Below are positions 22,678-34,045 of a stretch of 64,000 bases of DNA, in pieces; positions within the stretch are counted from its first letter, which is position 1, and the number at the start of each line of letters is the position of its first letter. The translations under genes and the position numbers were made by a program. The notes below the pieces were generated by a model, which saw only the letters and a list, made by a program, of their open reading frames with translations, had not been told where the DNA came from and made no database searches. The DNA comes from Neoechinorhynchus agilis (taxonomy: Eukaryota; Acanthocephala). The stretch is from NCBI GenBank assembly GCA_051530055.1, contig CM121343.1, positions 5,084,001 to 5,148,000 on the forward strand, read 5' to 3'.

Positions 22678-22770
22678 GGATACGAGATCAGTTTCGGATA
22701 ACCGAAAACACAATGTGATGTATCCCGTTTTTAACAAGACTACAGATATCAAAGTTCTTAATATGTAGCT
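22678..22770 (-). repeat. inverted copy of the 4.4-kb tail repeat
   Basis: Reverse complement shares GGGATACATCACATTGTG, TTTTCGGTTATCCGAAA and the upstream TTTGATATCTGTA with 4575-4700. Confidence 0.65.
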
Positions 22771-22990
22771 TGAAGATGTCTAAAAGGTAAAATTGGGGGT
22801 TAATTGTACAATTTTAGCATTATTGGATAACATAGCCATTTATTTTTCTTTCTACAATTGAATCCCTTTATTTTTGCGCTGTGAGGTCTCTAATTGCCGG
22901 AAATTTTTGAATTTCCAACAATATAAAAATGTGCAACAGATATTCTGCATTATCCTTTCCCAAGACAATGCAATATTTCATGTTTTACCG

Positions 22991-23239
22991 GGTGAAGATA
23001 ATCACCCAGTTAAAAATCATTTTATTATTAGGAAATATTTCGAAAGAGGAAAGCTCGCCTTATCAATCATCTAAAAGGTTTTTGTTTATTGTTATTCCTA
23101 TGTTTTGTTTAAAAGGCTCGGATTGACAGGTTCGCTACTTCTACCCGAACCTTGGAAGTAGCGAACCTTAGGCGAGGTTTCCTCTTTCGAAATATTTCAG
23201 TACAATAAAATGATTTTGAACCGGGTGATTATCTTCACC
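22991..23239. mobile_element. foldback (MITE-like) element, copy 2
   Basis: 249 bp, nearly identical to 13612-13861, with the same 69-bp arms and central hairpin. The flanks (22915-22990 and 23240-23288) also match those of copy 1, so a larger unit was duplicated; copy 1 has about 34 extra bases just left of the arm. Confidence 0.88.
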
Positions 23240-23505
23240 ACAAGTCGAAATTTCATGTTTTGTCTCTAGTCTCACGACGTTGCGCTTCAATTATATACGG
23301 AAAATTAGTATTTCGGATAATCGACTTTCCACTGTATCTGGAAAAGGCTATTTATAGGAGTTATTCGCTGTTAGTATCAGCTCGGTCGCGATTGAATTTT
23401 TCCTTTAGGTAGCAACAGTGCGTTACTCGATCCAAGCGTCTCAGGCTACTTCAAAGCATTCTTTTACAGTAATTATAAACACAGTAATCACTGACCACAA
23501 TACGG

Positions 23506-26030
23506 CTACACAGCAGGCAGTTTGCTTGATTTCTTTTCTAGTTTTCTTAGCTTTCCGGTGTTCCTTTCAAGGTTATCCTTCAGTTCTTGTTCTCTAATAC
23601 TGATATTATGCTCTCCATTGCTTTGCAACGAATCTGATCGAACAGCCCCGGATTCAATGAGCACATCAAGTATTGGAAACGTCACATTCTCTATGAATCC
23701 CAATTGCACCTTTATTTCATTCACACTTCCACGACAGCAGGCAGCTGATACCTTTAGTCCGTTTTCCTTTTCCTTATCACCCTAAGATAAACCCACATAA
23801 CGTGTTGATATTCTTTTCAATCACAGAAATTGAATGTACCTGTACATAAAATTCATTTTGCACTCTTCTCGCCCAATTCATGTATAACTTCCATGATTTG
23901 CAGGGTGTTGCAGCATCAGCCATCTTTATTATTAACTTACACACGTCTAGTCGATTCTGTGGGGATGCCCAATCGAAATTATCGAGAAAGAGTCCATCTT
24001 TAAAGTGCTGCAGAGAAATATTGCCTCGGTAAAATTTCTCCCTAAATTCACCTTCTTTCTAAAATCATTCACAATGCTATCGTGGTTTGATATATCGGTT
24101 GCTAGAATTAGGTCGATCGTATTTCGCCTAATCACGAGGAAATCCTCTTCGCTGATGCGCCGAAGGAAGTTGTTTTCTGGACGTAGCAAAAGTTCCCATG
24201 CGAGGGCTGCATGAAAATTCTCTAAAACAGATTTATCATTGTTTGGACCGCTAATCCTTGGACAGTTCGCATGGGAGAAACCCGCCATGACCAAGGACTG
24301 CGGAACTTATCGAATAGCCTAAACGAAGGCGATTTTGAATAAGTGATCAGGTACACGACTAAAGATAACAAACATTCGACTTGGAAAATGTTTTCTTTAG
24401 AACTATTCTTTTGAGAGACAAAATATACGTAGTAGGGCAAAATTGGATGCTTTATGAGAAAACGTGGCAGCAAGATTTTATGAATCTGATACGGCATAAG
24501 AAAAGTACTTACAAGAACATCCATTTTGTTGATAAGAAACCCATTTGTCCGTCCTGGGTGGCCAGCGTCATGCATTAAAGCCGCAAGATAGAGTGAAATC
24601 AAATCCAACGTAGAGAACCTTGATTTGAATGAGCTTCCATGTTCCATCAACATGATGCTCGTATGTTCGTCTGGCAAAATTTTAGTTGCAAGTTCAAATG
24701 GTAAAATATCGTCCACCAACCAAATTTACTGGGTTCAATTTTTTCCTTTAATGCAAATTGGTTGGTTAAATAGTAGCACGTATGAAGAACGTCTGCTGCG
24801 TGAACAAAAGTATGATAGTGATTGTCTTTGTACGTTGATTGCAGATTTATTAGAAAGCAATATAGTTTGTTTTGATCCAAGTCGAGATTCTTTATTATAT
24901 CAGTTCGGTCCCACATCCATAACGTCAACTATGTTTAAAAATGAATCTTAAATTAACAGTGACGCGAGAAGCATAACTCACCATGGCGAAAGTTTCCCTT
25001 TCGCTTTCTTTTGAAAATTTGAAAATATCGAAGTCCCAACTGTCTGGGGTCTTTTTCCTTAAGAGTTTTTTGCTTTTTCCCACACATTTTGAAACAACAC
25101 TGCCGGTGCCACCACTGCTACACGAGCGGCTGTGCTCCGATTCCAGCTCAGCAATTCTATGCTAAAATAAAGTTTGTTATTATATGGACGAGTCGTATGA
25201 AGAAAATGACACCTATACGAGTGTATTTTCGATAACTATTGATTTCGGACGAGTAATTCAATCAGACAGATAATTGATTGAATTTTAAAAAACACTGAAT
25301 TAGTAAAATTGGTGGTACAAGCTCTGCAAAAAATGCAGATTTAGAAGAGAGAGACAGAGTACACGGATAAAATGGTTTGAAAAATTTCATGCTTCAACAG
25401 TCCGCGTAATCACATCTAAGATCCTTCCACGCACGCGCATGTTTCCCTAAAAGAGCGATGAAGCTCGATTGCGTTTGATTTAACATCAAAAGTAACTTTG
25501 GCGTCGTGATCTGTCTACATCAGTGCGCGGACCACTGCCTGCCTTGAGCAAATAAGAAATGCTCACCGTCGTCAATTGATAGCTTAAGTGGCCCGTACAG
25601 TTGTTACACGATGCCGCTATGTCCAAAGTATTTGTGCCGTAAGTGTCGAATTCGTTTTCCCAGCAAGAAGTTACGCTACCAGAAAACACGTACATAGCCT
25701 TGAAGCCGACGAGATTAATCAACAACTAACATACCTTGGACTTGAAGATGAGTTAACTAGCTTTTGACGTCGATGTTTAGAATGTTTACGAGTTGAACTT
25801 TTTACGTGATTAGCCATACAAATTTCGGGATGTTTCAAGCCATCTACAATATAGCTTTGTGAACATTTGGGTCCTTCAAACCTACCATTGGATTTCTTAG
25901 CTTGAACAAACGATTCCTCTACGAACGTTTCCGCACTATTTTGCGTTGATCGCATTGGTACAGACGATTTACGTCGTTTTGTACAATCCGGAGTTACTCG
26001 ATTCAAAACAGAGGAGAATATTCGTCGCAT
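23506..26030 (-). CDS. PDE3: PDE3-like class I cyclic-nucleotide phosphodiesterase
   Basis: Eight exons: 26030-25735, 25675-25567, 25161-24982, 24928-24766, 24715-24513, 24297-24052, 24007-23840, 23781-23506; 546 residues. The catalytic domain shows NHYHTFVHAADVLH (usual YHNxxH, so N is T here), AALMHDAGHPGRTN (metal-binding HD), SVLENFHAALAW, ILATDIS, and DWASPQNRLDVCKLIIKMAD; the last two and HPGRTN favour PDE3 over other families. It hydrolyses cAMP/cGMP in the cytoplasm. The N-terminus is Ser/Arg-rich with a possible basic phosphosite stretch (CTKRRKSSVP). The C-terminus is Lys/Glu-rich, coiled-coil-like. Intron 24716-24765 is exactly 50 nt, not GT-AG, and bounded by CCAACC...GGTTGG inverted ends. 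The 24298-24512 joint adds about 15 unusual residues and may be off. Confidence 0.85.
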
Positions 26031-26451
26031 AGTCTACACCCACGTGAGGGTTGATGGTGATGATGTCGACTCCGCCGGTCCTATTTGATAGCTATTTTTA
26101 CACGCAGCGTTGGTAATGAATCGACTTAGCGAGGAAAGCTCACAGTCGCACAAGATGGAAAGCTTTCTAGTGTGCTCGCGTATTCGAGTTTGCATGTCAA
26201 GCGCCTGATGACGACTGTCGTCGTGGTGTTTGCACGGAAACCCTCTTTGCCACACTTACCATACTGCTCATTCCCACATTTTCCTTCTTCTCTAATCCAA
26301 GGCTAAAGCGGGCAATAAAGCAAACAAACACTCCCGCACCTCGTATTGCGCGCAACAATCCCCGTATCACGCAACACTTACCATACTAACGAGTGTCCCC
26401 TCAGGGATCCACGAACCCTGGGATTCAAAAACATCCGTCTCTTAATAAAAA
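26031..26451. other. 5' flank of the PDE3-like gene
   Basis: No gene seen. Short open frames here have no recognisable content. Confidence 0.5.
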
Positions 26452-27830
26452 AAAAGCCTTTCGTCACACCGCACTTGCACCGTTGACGTATACGATGCAT
26501 ACGAGTAAATGCGCATAAACGGACGCGCGATGAAAACAAGTTGCCTACTTCGTGATGCAAACGTATTCATAGATTTCATCCGCGTATTCATCCAACGCCA
26601 CCCACACACACACACAAATATATTAGATGAGCCAATCTAACAAATGCCTTTTCTCACATCGCACTTGCACCGTTGACGTATACAATGCATACGGGTTCAT
26701 TCATCATCAACACCAAATGCGCGTAAACGGACGCGCCACGAAACCAAGTAGTCTACTTCATGATGCAAACGTATTCATAGATTTCATCCGAGTGTTCATT
26801 GAACCCTACTCCACATGTAAAAAATCAATGAGCTAATCAAACAAATGCCCCTCGTCGCACCGCCCTTGACCCGTAGACGTATACAATGCATACGGGTTCA
26901 TTCATCATCAACACCAAATGCGCGTAAACGGACGCGCGATGAAACCAAGTTGTGTTCTTCGTGATGCAAACGTATTCATAGATTTCATCCGAGTATCCAT
27001 TCAAAGCCACACACAAAAAAATATCAATGAGCCAATCTAACAAATGCCTTTTTTCACACCGCCTTTGACCCGTTGACGTATACAATGCATACGGGTTCAT
27101 TCATCATCAACACCAAATGCGCGTAAACGGAAGCGCTACGAAACCAAGTGGTCTACTTCATGATGCAAACGTATTCATAGATTTCATCAGAGTATTCATT
27201 CAACGCCACCCACACATACAAAATCAATGAGCCAATCTAACAAATGCCTTTTCTCACATCGCACTTGCACCGTTGACGTATACAATGCATACGGGTTCAT
27301 TCATCATCAACACCAAATGCGCGTAAACGGAAGCGCCACGAAACCAAGTGGTCTACTTCATTATGCAAACGTATTCGTAGATTTCATCCAAGTGTTCAAT
27401 GAACCCTACTCCACATTAAAAAATCAATGAGCTAATCAAACAAATACCCTTCGTCACACCGCCCTTGACCCGTTGACGTATACTATGCATACGGGTTCAT
27501 TCATCATCAACACCAAATGCGCGTAAACGGAAGCGCCACGAAACCAATTGGTCTGCTTCATGATGCAAACGTATTCATAGATTTCATCCGAGTATTCATT
27601 GAACCCCGCCCACATGTAAAAAATCAATGATTCAATCCAATAAATGCCTTTTCTCACATCGCACTTGCATCGTTGACGTTTTCAATGCATACGGGTTCAT
27701 TCTGCATCAACATGAAATGCGCGGAAACGGACAAATGATGAGACCAAGTTGTGTTCTTCGTGATGCAAACGTATCCATAGATTTCATCCGCGTATTCATT
27801 CAACGCCACACACATAGAAATATCAAGGCG
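26452..27830. repeat. satellite array, about 200-bp unit, 7 copies
   Basis: The landmark GTTGACGTATAC falls at about 26482, 26672, 26872, 27072, 27272, 27472 and 27673, so the unit is 200 bp except a shorter first one. Each unit includes GCATACGGGTTCATTCATCA and CGTATTCATAGATTTCATCC. Similar open frames recur in each unit but 200 is not a multiple of three and no start context is kept, so they are not taken as genes. Confidence 0.93.
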
Positions 27831-27914
27831 CCATCTACTAAAATTTATTAAAATACGCCATATGGACAAAACAAGTCCAAAATCGCGTCACTAGCCCTAA
27901 CTCACTTCTCTAAT

Positions 27915-28322
27915 CTACTGCGCTTGCTTCTTTCCACGTCTCTTCGGTGACTTCGATCTTTTTGGCGAAGACCGTCGCATCGGAGACTTGCTCTTCGATC
28001 TTCTGGGTGATCTTCTTCGCCTTGGAGACTTTGATCTTTTGGGGGACTTTGACTTCCTTCGTGGAGACTTTGCGCGTCTCGGCGACGTCTTACGTTTTGG
28101 GGATGCTTTCCTTGGGGACTTTGATCTCTTGGGTGATCTTTTGCGAGACGTCGATCGTCGTGGCGATCGTCGCCTGGGAGACTTAGTTCGGCGACCTGGA
28201 CTGTGACTCCTGCTGCGGCTTCGTGTACGGCTTCGACTCCTACGCACCGGAGTTCCAACTTGAGCAGCACCGTCGATAACGTCTTGTTTTGCCGAGATGG
28301 TCCTATGTGCGGAAGCAGGCAT
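27915..28322 (-). CDS. small SPRR/SPKR-repeat basic protein
   Basis: 135 residues in one exon, ATG at 28322. The first 25 residues are ordinary (MPASAHRTISAKQDVIDGAA). The rest is Arg/Lys/Ser/Pro only: an RS stretch (RRSRSRTRSRSRSHSP) followed by about twenty SP-(K/R)-(K/R) motifs such as SPKRSKSPRK. SPKK-type motifs bind the DNA minor groove in sperm histones and H1 tails, so a sperm nuclear basic protein is one reading; an SR-type splicing protein without RRM is another. No folded domain. It abuts the satellite array on its 3' side. Confidence 0.78.
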   Translation of the reverse strand: MPASAHRTISAKQDVIDGAAQVGTPVRRSRSRTRSRSRSHSPGRRTKSPRRRSPRRSTSRKRSPKRSKSPRKASPKRKTSPRRAKSPRRKSKSPKRSKSPRRRRSPRRSKSKSPMRRSSPKRSKSPKRRGKKQAQ

Positions 28323-30212
28323 TTTAATCGTAGTGCAACTGCAGTGATGGTTTGATTTTAGCGGCTAAGTTCGTGTTTGCTTCGCGACCCAACGTGCCGA
28401 ATGGTCAGTTTTTTTCGGAAAGAATTTTTTTAATTAATGTGCACCGATCGATACGGATTTTTTAATATCAAATTGTTTTTTGATAGGCCTGCATGGCGTA
28501 TAAAGATTGCAACTTAAAGATTTCGGTATTTCTTGACTTGGAATGCCCATGAATGCGCGAATAGCGTTGAAGCAATAAATGATGAAATGTACTAGTCTTT
28601 CATTTGATATGAGTCTTCTTGGTCCAATAATCCACTTGCGTCCGTGTTTTGTGTGTTTAAATCATGAGACACTTTAACAATCCTGCACTGATTTCTCGTT
28701 TATTAAAAATTGATTCGGAAATTATGGATTCGAGCCGTCATTCCACATTCTCGCGCCCTTCATCGTTGTGCCGTTCGTTTTAAATATCGATTTGAGTAAA
28801 AATTTGTTGAAAAATTCACGTAGAATTTCCCTTGCAGCATTCTCAACGCACTAATGAAAAAAGTGAATCATTGCGCAGCTATAAAAATTATAGATTTTAT
28901 TTGTTAACTCACAAACAAGAAGAGGACCGATATACCTTTGGGTCATCATTAAACACCCGAGTTCTGATTGGACAAATGGAATAATTACAAAAAGATTATC
29001 AAATAAACGAATGAAACACGGCAATTTTAAAAATTGGTTTTACAATAAACACTTGCAATGAGCACTCGTTCATTTCAAAGAAGTAAACCCGCATTGCGCA
29101 TTGAGCAGATTTTTATGAATTTGAACGGGCTCAAGTTTCTCATATAAACGCTTTTCCACCAACCGACATTTGGATGAATTGCAACTTGAGTAAAATCGAT
29201 TGATTATTTCCTAAGATTGCTTATTCTTAGGTAATCGAAGTTTACGATTTATGTAGCAGTTACGCTTCTTCAGGTTTGGGTACAAACGTAAAGATCTAAA
29301 TCGTTTCAGAAAAGTCTCGACGGAGGAACTGCGGAGCATCTTTAACCTCCATTTCCTTCGCGAGGATGCATCCAGCATTTCTTGTCTGAATCGCATAGCT
29401 CACACTTTCCGATGATAAAAAATTTTTTTGTTGTTGCAATCAAAAGCTGTGTTTTTTTGTCCGGCGGCACCAATTATCGCAATGGCCAAAGATTGGAAAT
29501 TGTAGAGCGGCAAATCCTCTTTCGCCACTTCACCGGCTCCTGAAACTGCAAAGGACAAGTTGCTCTTAGCAATCGTATTCGGGCAAATGAAGAGGAGACG
29601 ACCTCTTTCCCACGAATTTATTTTGACGATGATGCCGATCTTTTCCAAATATTAGCTTACAAGCAATGACCCGGATGAGGATTCCTCTTCCGAAATATTT
29701 CATAATAATAAAGGAATCTTTAACCGGGGGGGATTTTATTTTATTTACTGCGCATACACTCAAGGTCTCTTTTAAGGATCCATGAATTTGTATACATTCT
29801 CCAAATATCTAAATATAGATGTTAGTTGTAGGAAGAGAAAGGAAGTCTCGAGTCAGAGTAGATATCCGTACTACTCCTTTCCCTTAATAGAAAAAACTAA
29901 CCTGTTTACTGGTCTAAAATAAGGACTCAATTACACAGTAATTTCGAGTTTGTCTTTTGATTTAAATTAGTGAATTATATAAGGGGGGATTATGTTCACC
30001 ACCATCCAATATTGTTAATAATCGTCACAAAGCATCCTGCTTGATTTTGTTTGGTGATTGGGAAAATAGAGATTAATTTTTTGTTAATTTGACCAGCCAA
30101 TCACAATCGTTTCCAATTGCAATTGGTTAATTTTTCTAGAGATGACAGTGATGACGGAAAGAATGTCTTTAATGGTAATTCTGTGTAAGATCTCGATAAC
30201 GGACAATAATTG
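28323..30212. other. intergenic with repeat remnants
   Basis: No gene supported. Two same-frame minus frames (29211-29396 and 29400-29648) are separated by one stop; the first is Arg-rich, neither is recognised. At 29685-29735 CTTCCGAAATATTTCATAAT resembles the arm of the 13.6/23.0-kb foldback family. Confidence 0.4.
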
Positions 30213-30901
30213 ATGGTAAGTATCGTGGCGTATTGGTTGTATTTCTTCCTTTCGTAATAATAGGCTGCTTCTTTGCAACCATATTTAAAAGCCATTCGAG
30301 TAACGTTGGAAAGTGTTTTGTCCTTGAGGAATTTCGAGTCTCAATTTGTGGAAAGACACAATAAACCTGAAGTTGAGCTTGAGTAAGTACTCTTAATCCG
30401 AAGATTTAGAATGAGTTCATGCCAGAAAGTCCAAAATGCTACTGAGACCGCTAATAGTGAGTCGCAATGAACGTGAAAAGGTCCTTATTGAATCTTCAAT
30501 CGATTCAGTTCGTATAAGTATCGCAATCAAACAGGTATCTCGAGCTTTAAAATTCATTTGAATGAGCTAAGAACTTAAGGCTGATGATCTGGAGAGACTG
30601 TTGTGTAAACGGTTTATCCGTTTTCTCGTACAGCACGCCAATGATCTTCTGATATTACGGAAAAAAGCAATCAAGGTTTGAGTGGAACTTTATCATCTTC
30701 TTAAATAATTCATGCTTTTAGGGCTATGACTTAACTTTTCTTCTGTTAAATGAACATTTAGATATAATCACCTCTGAAAGCATTATTTCATTCATTACCC
30801 AATTCATGGAAGATATCGACCGCGAAATCAGCCAACTAAAACTAACTGTTAATTCAAGAACAAGAGTTTGTGCAGAGGAATTTCTGAAGCAGTTTAATTA
30901 A
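30213..30901 (+). CDS. ARPC4: ARPC4, Arp2/3 complex 20-kDa subunit
   Basis: Five exons with GT-AG introns: 30213-30215, 30264-30382, 30426-30534, 30580-30675, 30722-30901, total 168 residues, exactly the human length. Conserved stretches: [77 protein letters not shown] and the C-terminal [19 protein letters not shown]4 forms, with ARPC2, the core of the actin-nucleating Arp2/3 complex. Exon 1 would contribute only the start codon, ending at a perfect GTAAGT donor; an alternative ATG-ACA exon near 30142 is possible. None of the exons is long enough to stand out as an open frame. Confidence 0.93.
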
Positions 30902-31477
30902 AAAGCTTTAAGCTAAAATTTTATCAGTATTAACGAACGTTTTCTTTTTGGTTTATGTATAAAGTCAACTTCAATTCTAGAAAGATTTACGGATTCTTGC
31001 AAAATAGGATATAAGCCTTTCAACCATTTTCCGAGCTTAATTTAGTTGCGATAATATACTCTCTTTTTTTGGATTTTTTGAACAGCAATCAAATTTTTTC
31101 TATTTTTTTTATATATATAATGCCTATTTTTATTTGATATCCACGGTGCTAAATTTAAAATAAACTTTAAGCTTTAAAATGGTTGCACAATTAGATATTA
31201 CGTCCAGGGGCTGCGGAACACCGATAGGAATGTGACATTCAGTAAAAATTGATCAGAATATGCGGTTTTAATGCAGCGTTTTCTATACGCACTCGTTGCA
31301 TCCACCGGTTTCAAAAATCCTTTTGAAAAAATATTCGAACCCGAAAACGGTCACTAAACCGAATTCTGTGCTGCCGATGATACATATTGAAATTGTAAAC
31401 TTCACGTGGATGATTCCGTATTTTGGTCCATAGAGATGAAATAGTGTTAAAATCATTGCGGTTCTTGATTAACCGGA
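30902..31477. other. intergenic, no gene seen
   Basis: ARPC4 3' flank, very AT-rich with T runs near 31075-31110. Confidence 0.5.
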
Positions 31478-31611
31478 GACTCAAGAGCAGGCGTATTCCT
31501 TCGACAAAATATCTCGCTAGCAGTACAACGAAGCAATGCTGCCAGCGTGATGGCGACGGTTGAGGAAGGACAAAAGCTGGAATTCGGCGCGAGGTGGTTA
31601 GTGTGTCGATT
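31478..31611 (+). pseudogene. retroelement C-terminal fragment
   Basis: Plus-strand reading RAGVFLRQNISLAVQR, then NAASVMATVEEGQKLEFG, the same block as at 37.9 kb on the other strand. Confidence 0.65.
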
Positions 31612-32181
31612 GTCGAGAAATGAAGATTGATTGGTTGTCGAAATGCTCCGGAAATACACACATTAAAAATTAATTTAACAACATACATCTTCCTTCTTCT
31701 AATACATTTCATAAGAATTCCCGTAATGGTTGATTCAGAGTGTTTTATTGATCTCAGATGCCCCAATCTTTTCCTGTTGCATTTAGAATCTCCATTTGTA
31801 AATGTGTTCATAAATACACTTCTGATGGTCGATATATCCCCGCTCCATCACTGGTCTATATTCCGTATTATTGGAAATCCTAAACTATACTGTTAGGATT
31901 TTGTACATCCATCCGGGTCGTCGGATATTTCCAGGAGGGGGGAATCATCAGTGAATTTTCTCCCTTCAGCGGTATTTCGTTTCCTTTTGTTAGGCGTTAT
32001 TGGCGATCGTAGATTTGACCCTGAAACAATTCCGAATCCCAAAATATGAGCCTTAAGGCGCGGTATCATGGCTGATAAGAAATCTGAATTTAAATCGCCT
32101 ACTAGAATGTCGGGGTTCCAATTAAATAAGAAAGGATAATTGACGGAAGGCATCTTTGTTGCGTACTCGCATTGTTATAGA
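31612..32181. other. intergenic, no gene seen
   Basis: Only short unrecognised frames on both strands. Confidence 0.4.
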
Positions 32182-32391
32182 TAGATTTTCCCCAAAACCT
32201 TCCCGAGTACGTTTTATTTTTTAATTTTGTCCGAATTTTCGCCGCTTCACGGCTTCTTCGGGACTCTCCCTCAACAAGTGAGGGAGAGTCCCCGAAGAGT
32301 GAGGGGGGTCCCCGAAGAAGCCGTGAAGCGGCGAAAATTCGGACAAAATTAAAAAATAAAACGTACTCGGGAACGTTTTCGGGAAAATCTA
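32182..32391. mobile_element. near-perfect 210-bp palindrome (foldback element)
   Basis: Arms of about 82 bp: left starts TAGATTTTCCCC, right ends GGGAAAATCTA, matching through CGGACAAAATTAAAAAATAA. The centre holds a second nested inverted repeat of GGGAGAGTCCCCGAAG units. No coding content. Confidence 0.9.
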
Positions 32392-34045
32392 TAAATAAGA
32401 AAGGTAAAAACGTTTTCACGAATCTAGAGACTGACCGTGATTGTATATAGATGTTAACTAAAATGACGGGTGGATGAATCTCGGTAGAAATTTTATAAAA
32501 AGCGTTAGCGATGATAACAATTTAAAATATGTCATTCTTGGTGGAGAAACTGGTGTTTTGGATAAAGTATTTTCTTTACAAAAATTTGTAACCCACCTAA
32601 AAAACAAATTTATGAATTTGTTCTGGGCGAGTTACTTAATAGAGGTAAAGGATCAATCTTTTGAAAATATAATAAGTCCAAGATCCGTAGCATAAGATAT
32701 GAATCCGAACATTTTACGTTGAGAAGCCGATATTGGAAATTTCGATTTTTTATTCGATGAAAATTCATGAGGCGGGGCTCTGGTCAATGGTCTTTAGCCT
32801 CTGTTTCAAGGGAATAACTTTTGCTTCTGTCAAAGCAAGGGCAAAAATGTTTTGAAGAAAGGGAACGTCCTGCTTGACAGTTTATGGTCACTAGACTGCT
32901 TAATTGTTCACGACTCCAACTGAGGATGCTTTAAGCAAATAAGCCTCCTTAATCATTGCATCATTTGCTTCGAGTGTTGGTGAATTTTTAGCGGGGAAAA
33001 TAATCCAAAGAGATTCTTGGAGCAGGAACGTTTGCCAATATATAAGGCAAGATGCGGGTAACATTAGAGCCATTGCTTTTAGGCTTTCATCAAAATAGTT
33101 TTTCATATGATTCACACATTTAATGGTTTTGTAGTGTTGGGGGAGCACCTTGGTTTAATGTGAGTTCGGCGCAAAATAGACACCTATACTCATATTCGCA
33201 TGATTGAGCATAATGACCCTTGCGGCTATATCTCTAAGAAAATAGTCATGTTGTGATCGAAGATGGTTTCCCGGAGTATCGAAAAGGAGCCACATATGGA
33301 TTCCCGTATGCCAAAAGACCCAGAGCGCAAAAATCAACCTCTTTAAGTTACAGTGGAGCATTGAACATTACTAACGTCACTCTTCGTGATAAATCAGTAA
33401 ATGTTATTTTAATATAATGAAGCATTTTATTTAGTCCTATCACCAAAAACCCAATATAATTGCCAGTTTGGTTGAAAAGAACTATTTTATGCTCTAATAA
33501 CGAATTAAATATTTAGAGAAAACATCTTTGTTAAGAAGGTAATCTTCTTTCCTTTTTGTTCGAGCAACTGAAGCATTAAAACTTCCACTATCATACGAGG
33601 GAAAGAGATTCTCACTTACCTGAAGACCTCCAAGGGTGATTTAAGAATCCTGAATGGTAAGACAACGTTTTCAATTCGAGGCTCACGTGGTATGGACAAT
33701 TGTTCCGTCCGAGTTCAAACAATTGCATTCGTTGTATCAATCACGTCCCAGCTCGTCGCCAATCGAGGTCTCCACGGAATAAAACCGGTAACGAACCCCT
33801 CAATTTTTTTGTTAGTTTGTGATTAATTTCATGACTTTGGTTGATAAATTCTTTGTAAATCCACGAGACTTGCGAATTCAACTTACCGTTTTATGGAATT
33901 TCACAACCTTAACTTCGCATGAGTTTTTTTAAATTAAAGAACTCAATGTTCAGGCTCAAACGTGTTCCTGAGCTACTATGTTGTTTTAGCAATCTTAAAA
34001 TGAAAACTTTTTTTTAATAAATTTTTTATTGAATAACTTTTATTA
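32392..34045. other. intergenic; one stop-interrupted open frame
   Basis: Minus-strand frame 33361-32900 runs 154 codons with one internal TAA at 33155-33157. No domain recognised; it could be an old element gene. Nothing else supported. Confidence 0.35.

Noticed and set aside
26627-27657. Repeated open frames starting MSQSNKCLFSHRTC on plus and similar ones on minus
   Set aside because: They recur because the 200-bp satellite recurs; no start context, splice sites or codon pattern.
28005-28206. Plus-strand frames rich in LGD repeats
   Set aside because: Antisense of the SPRR repeats; the minus frame has a good start and a sensible end.
31311-31811. 166-codon minus-strand frame
   Set aside because: It runs antisense through a retroelement fragment that is clearly coding-derived on the plus strand.
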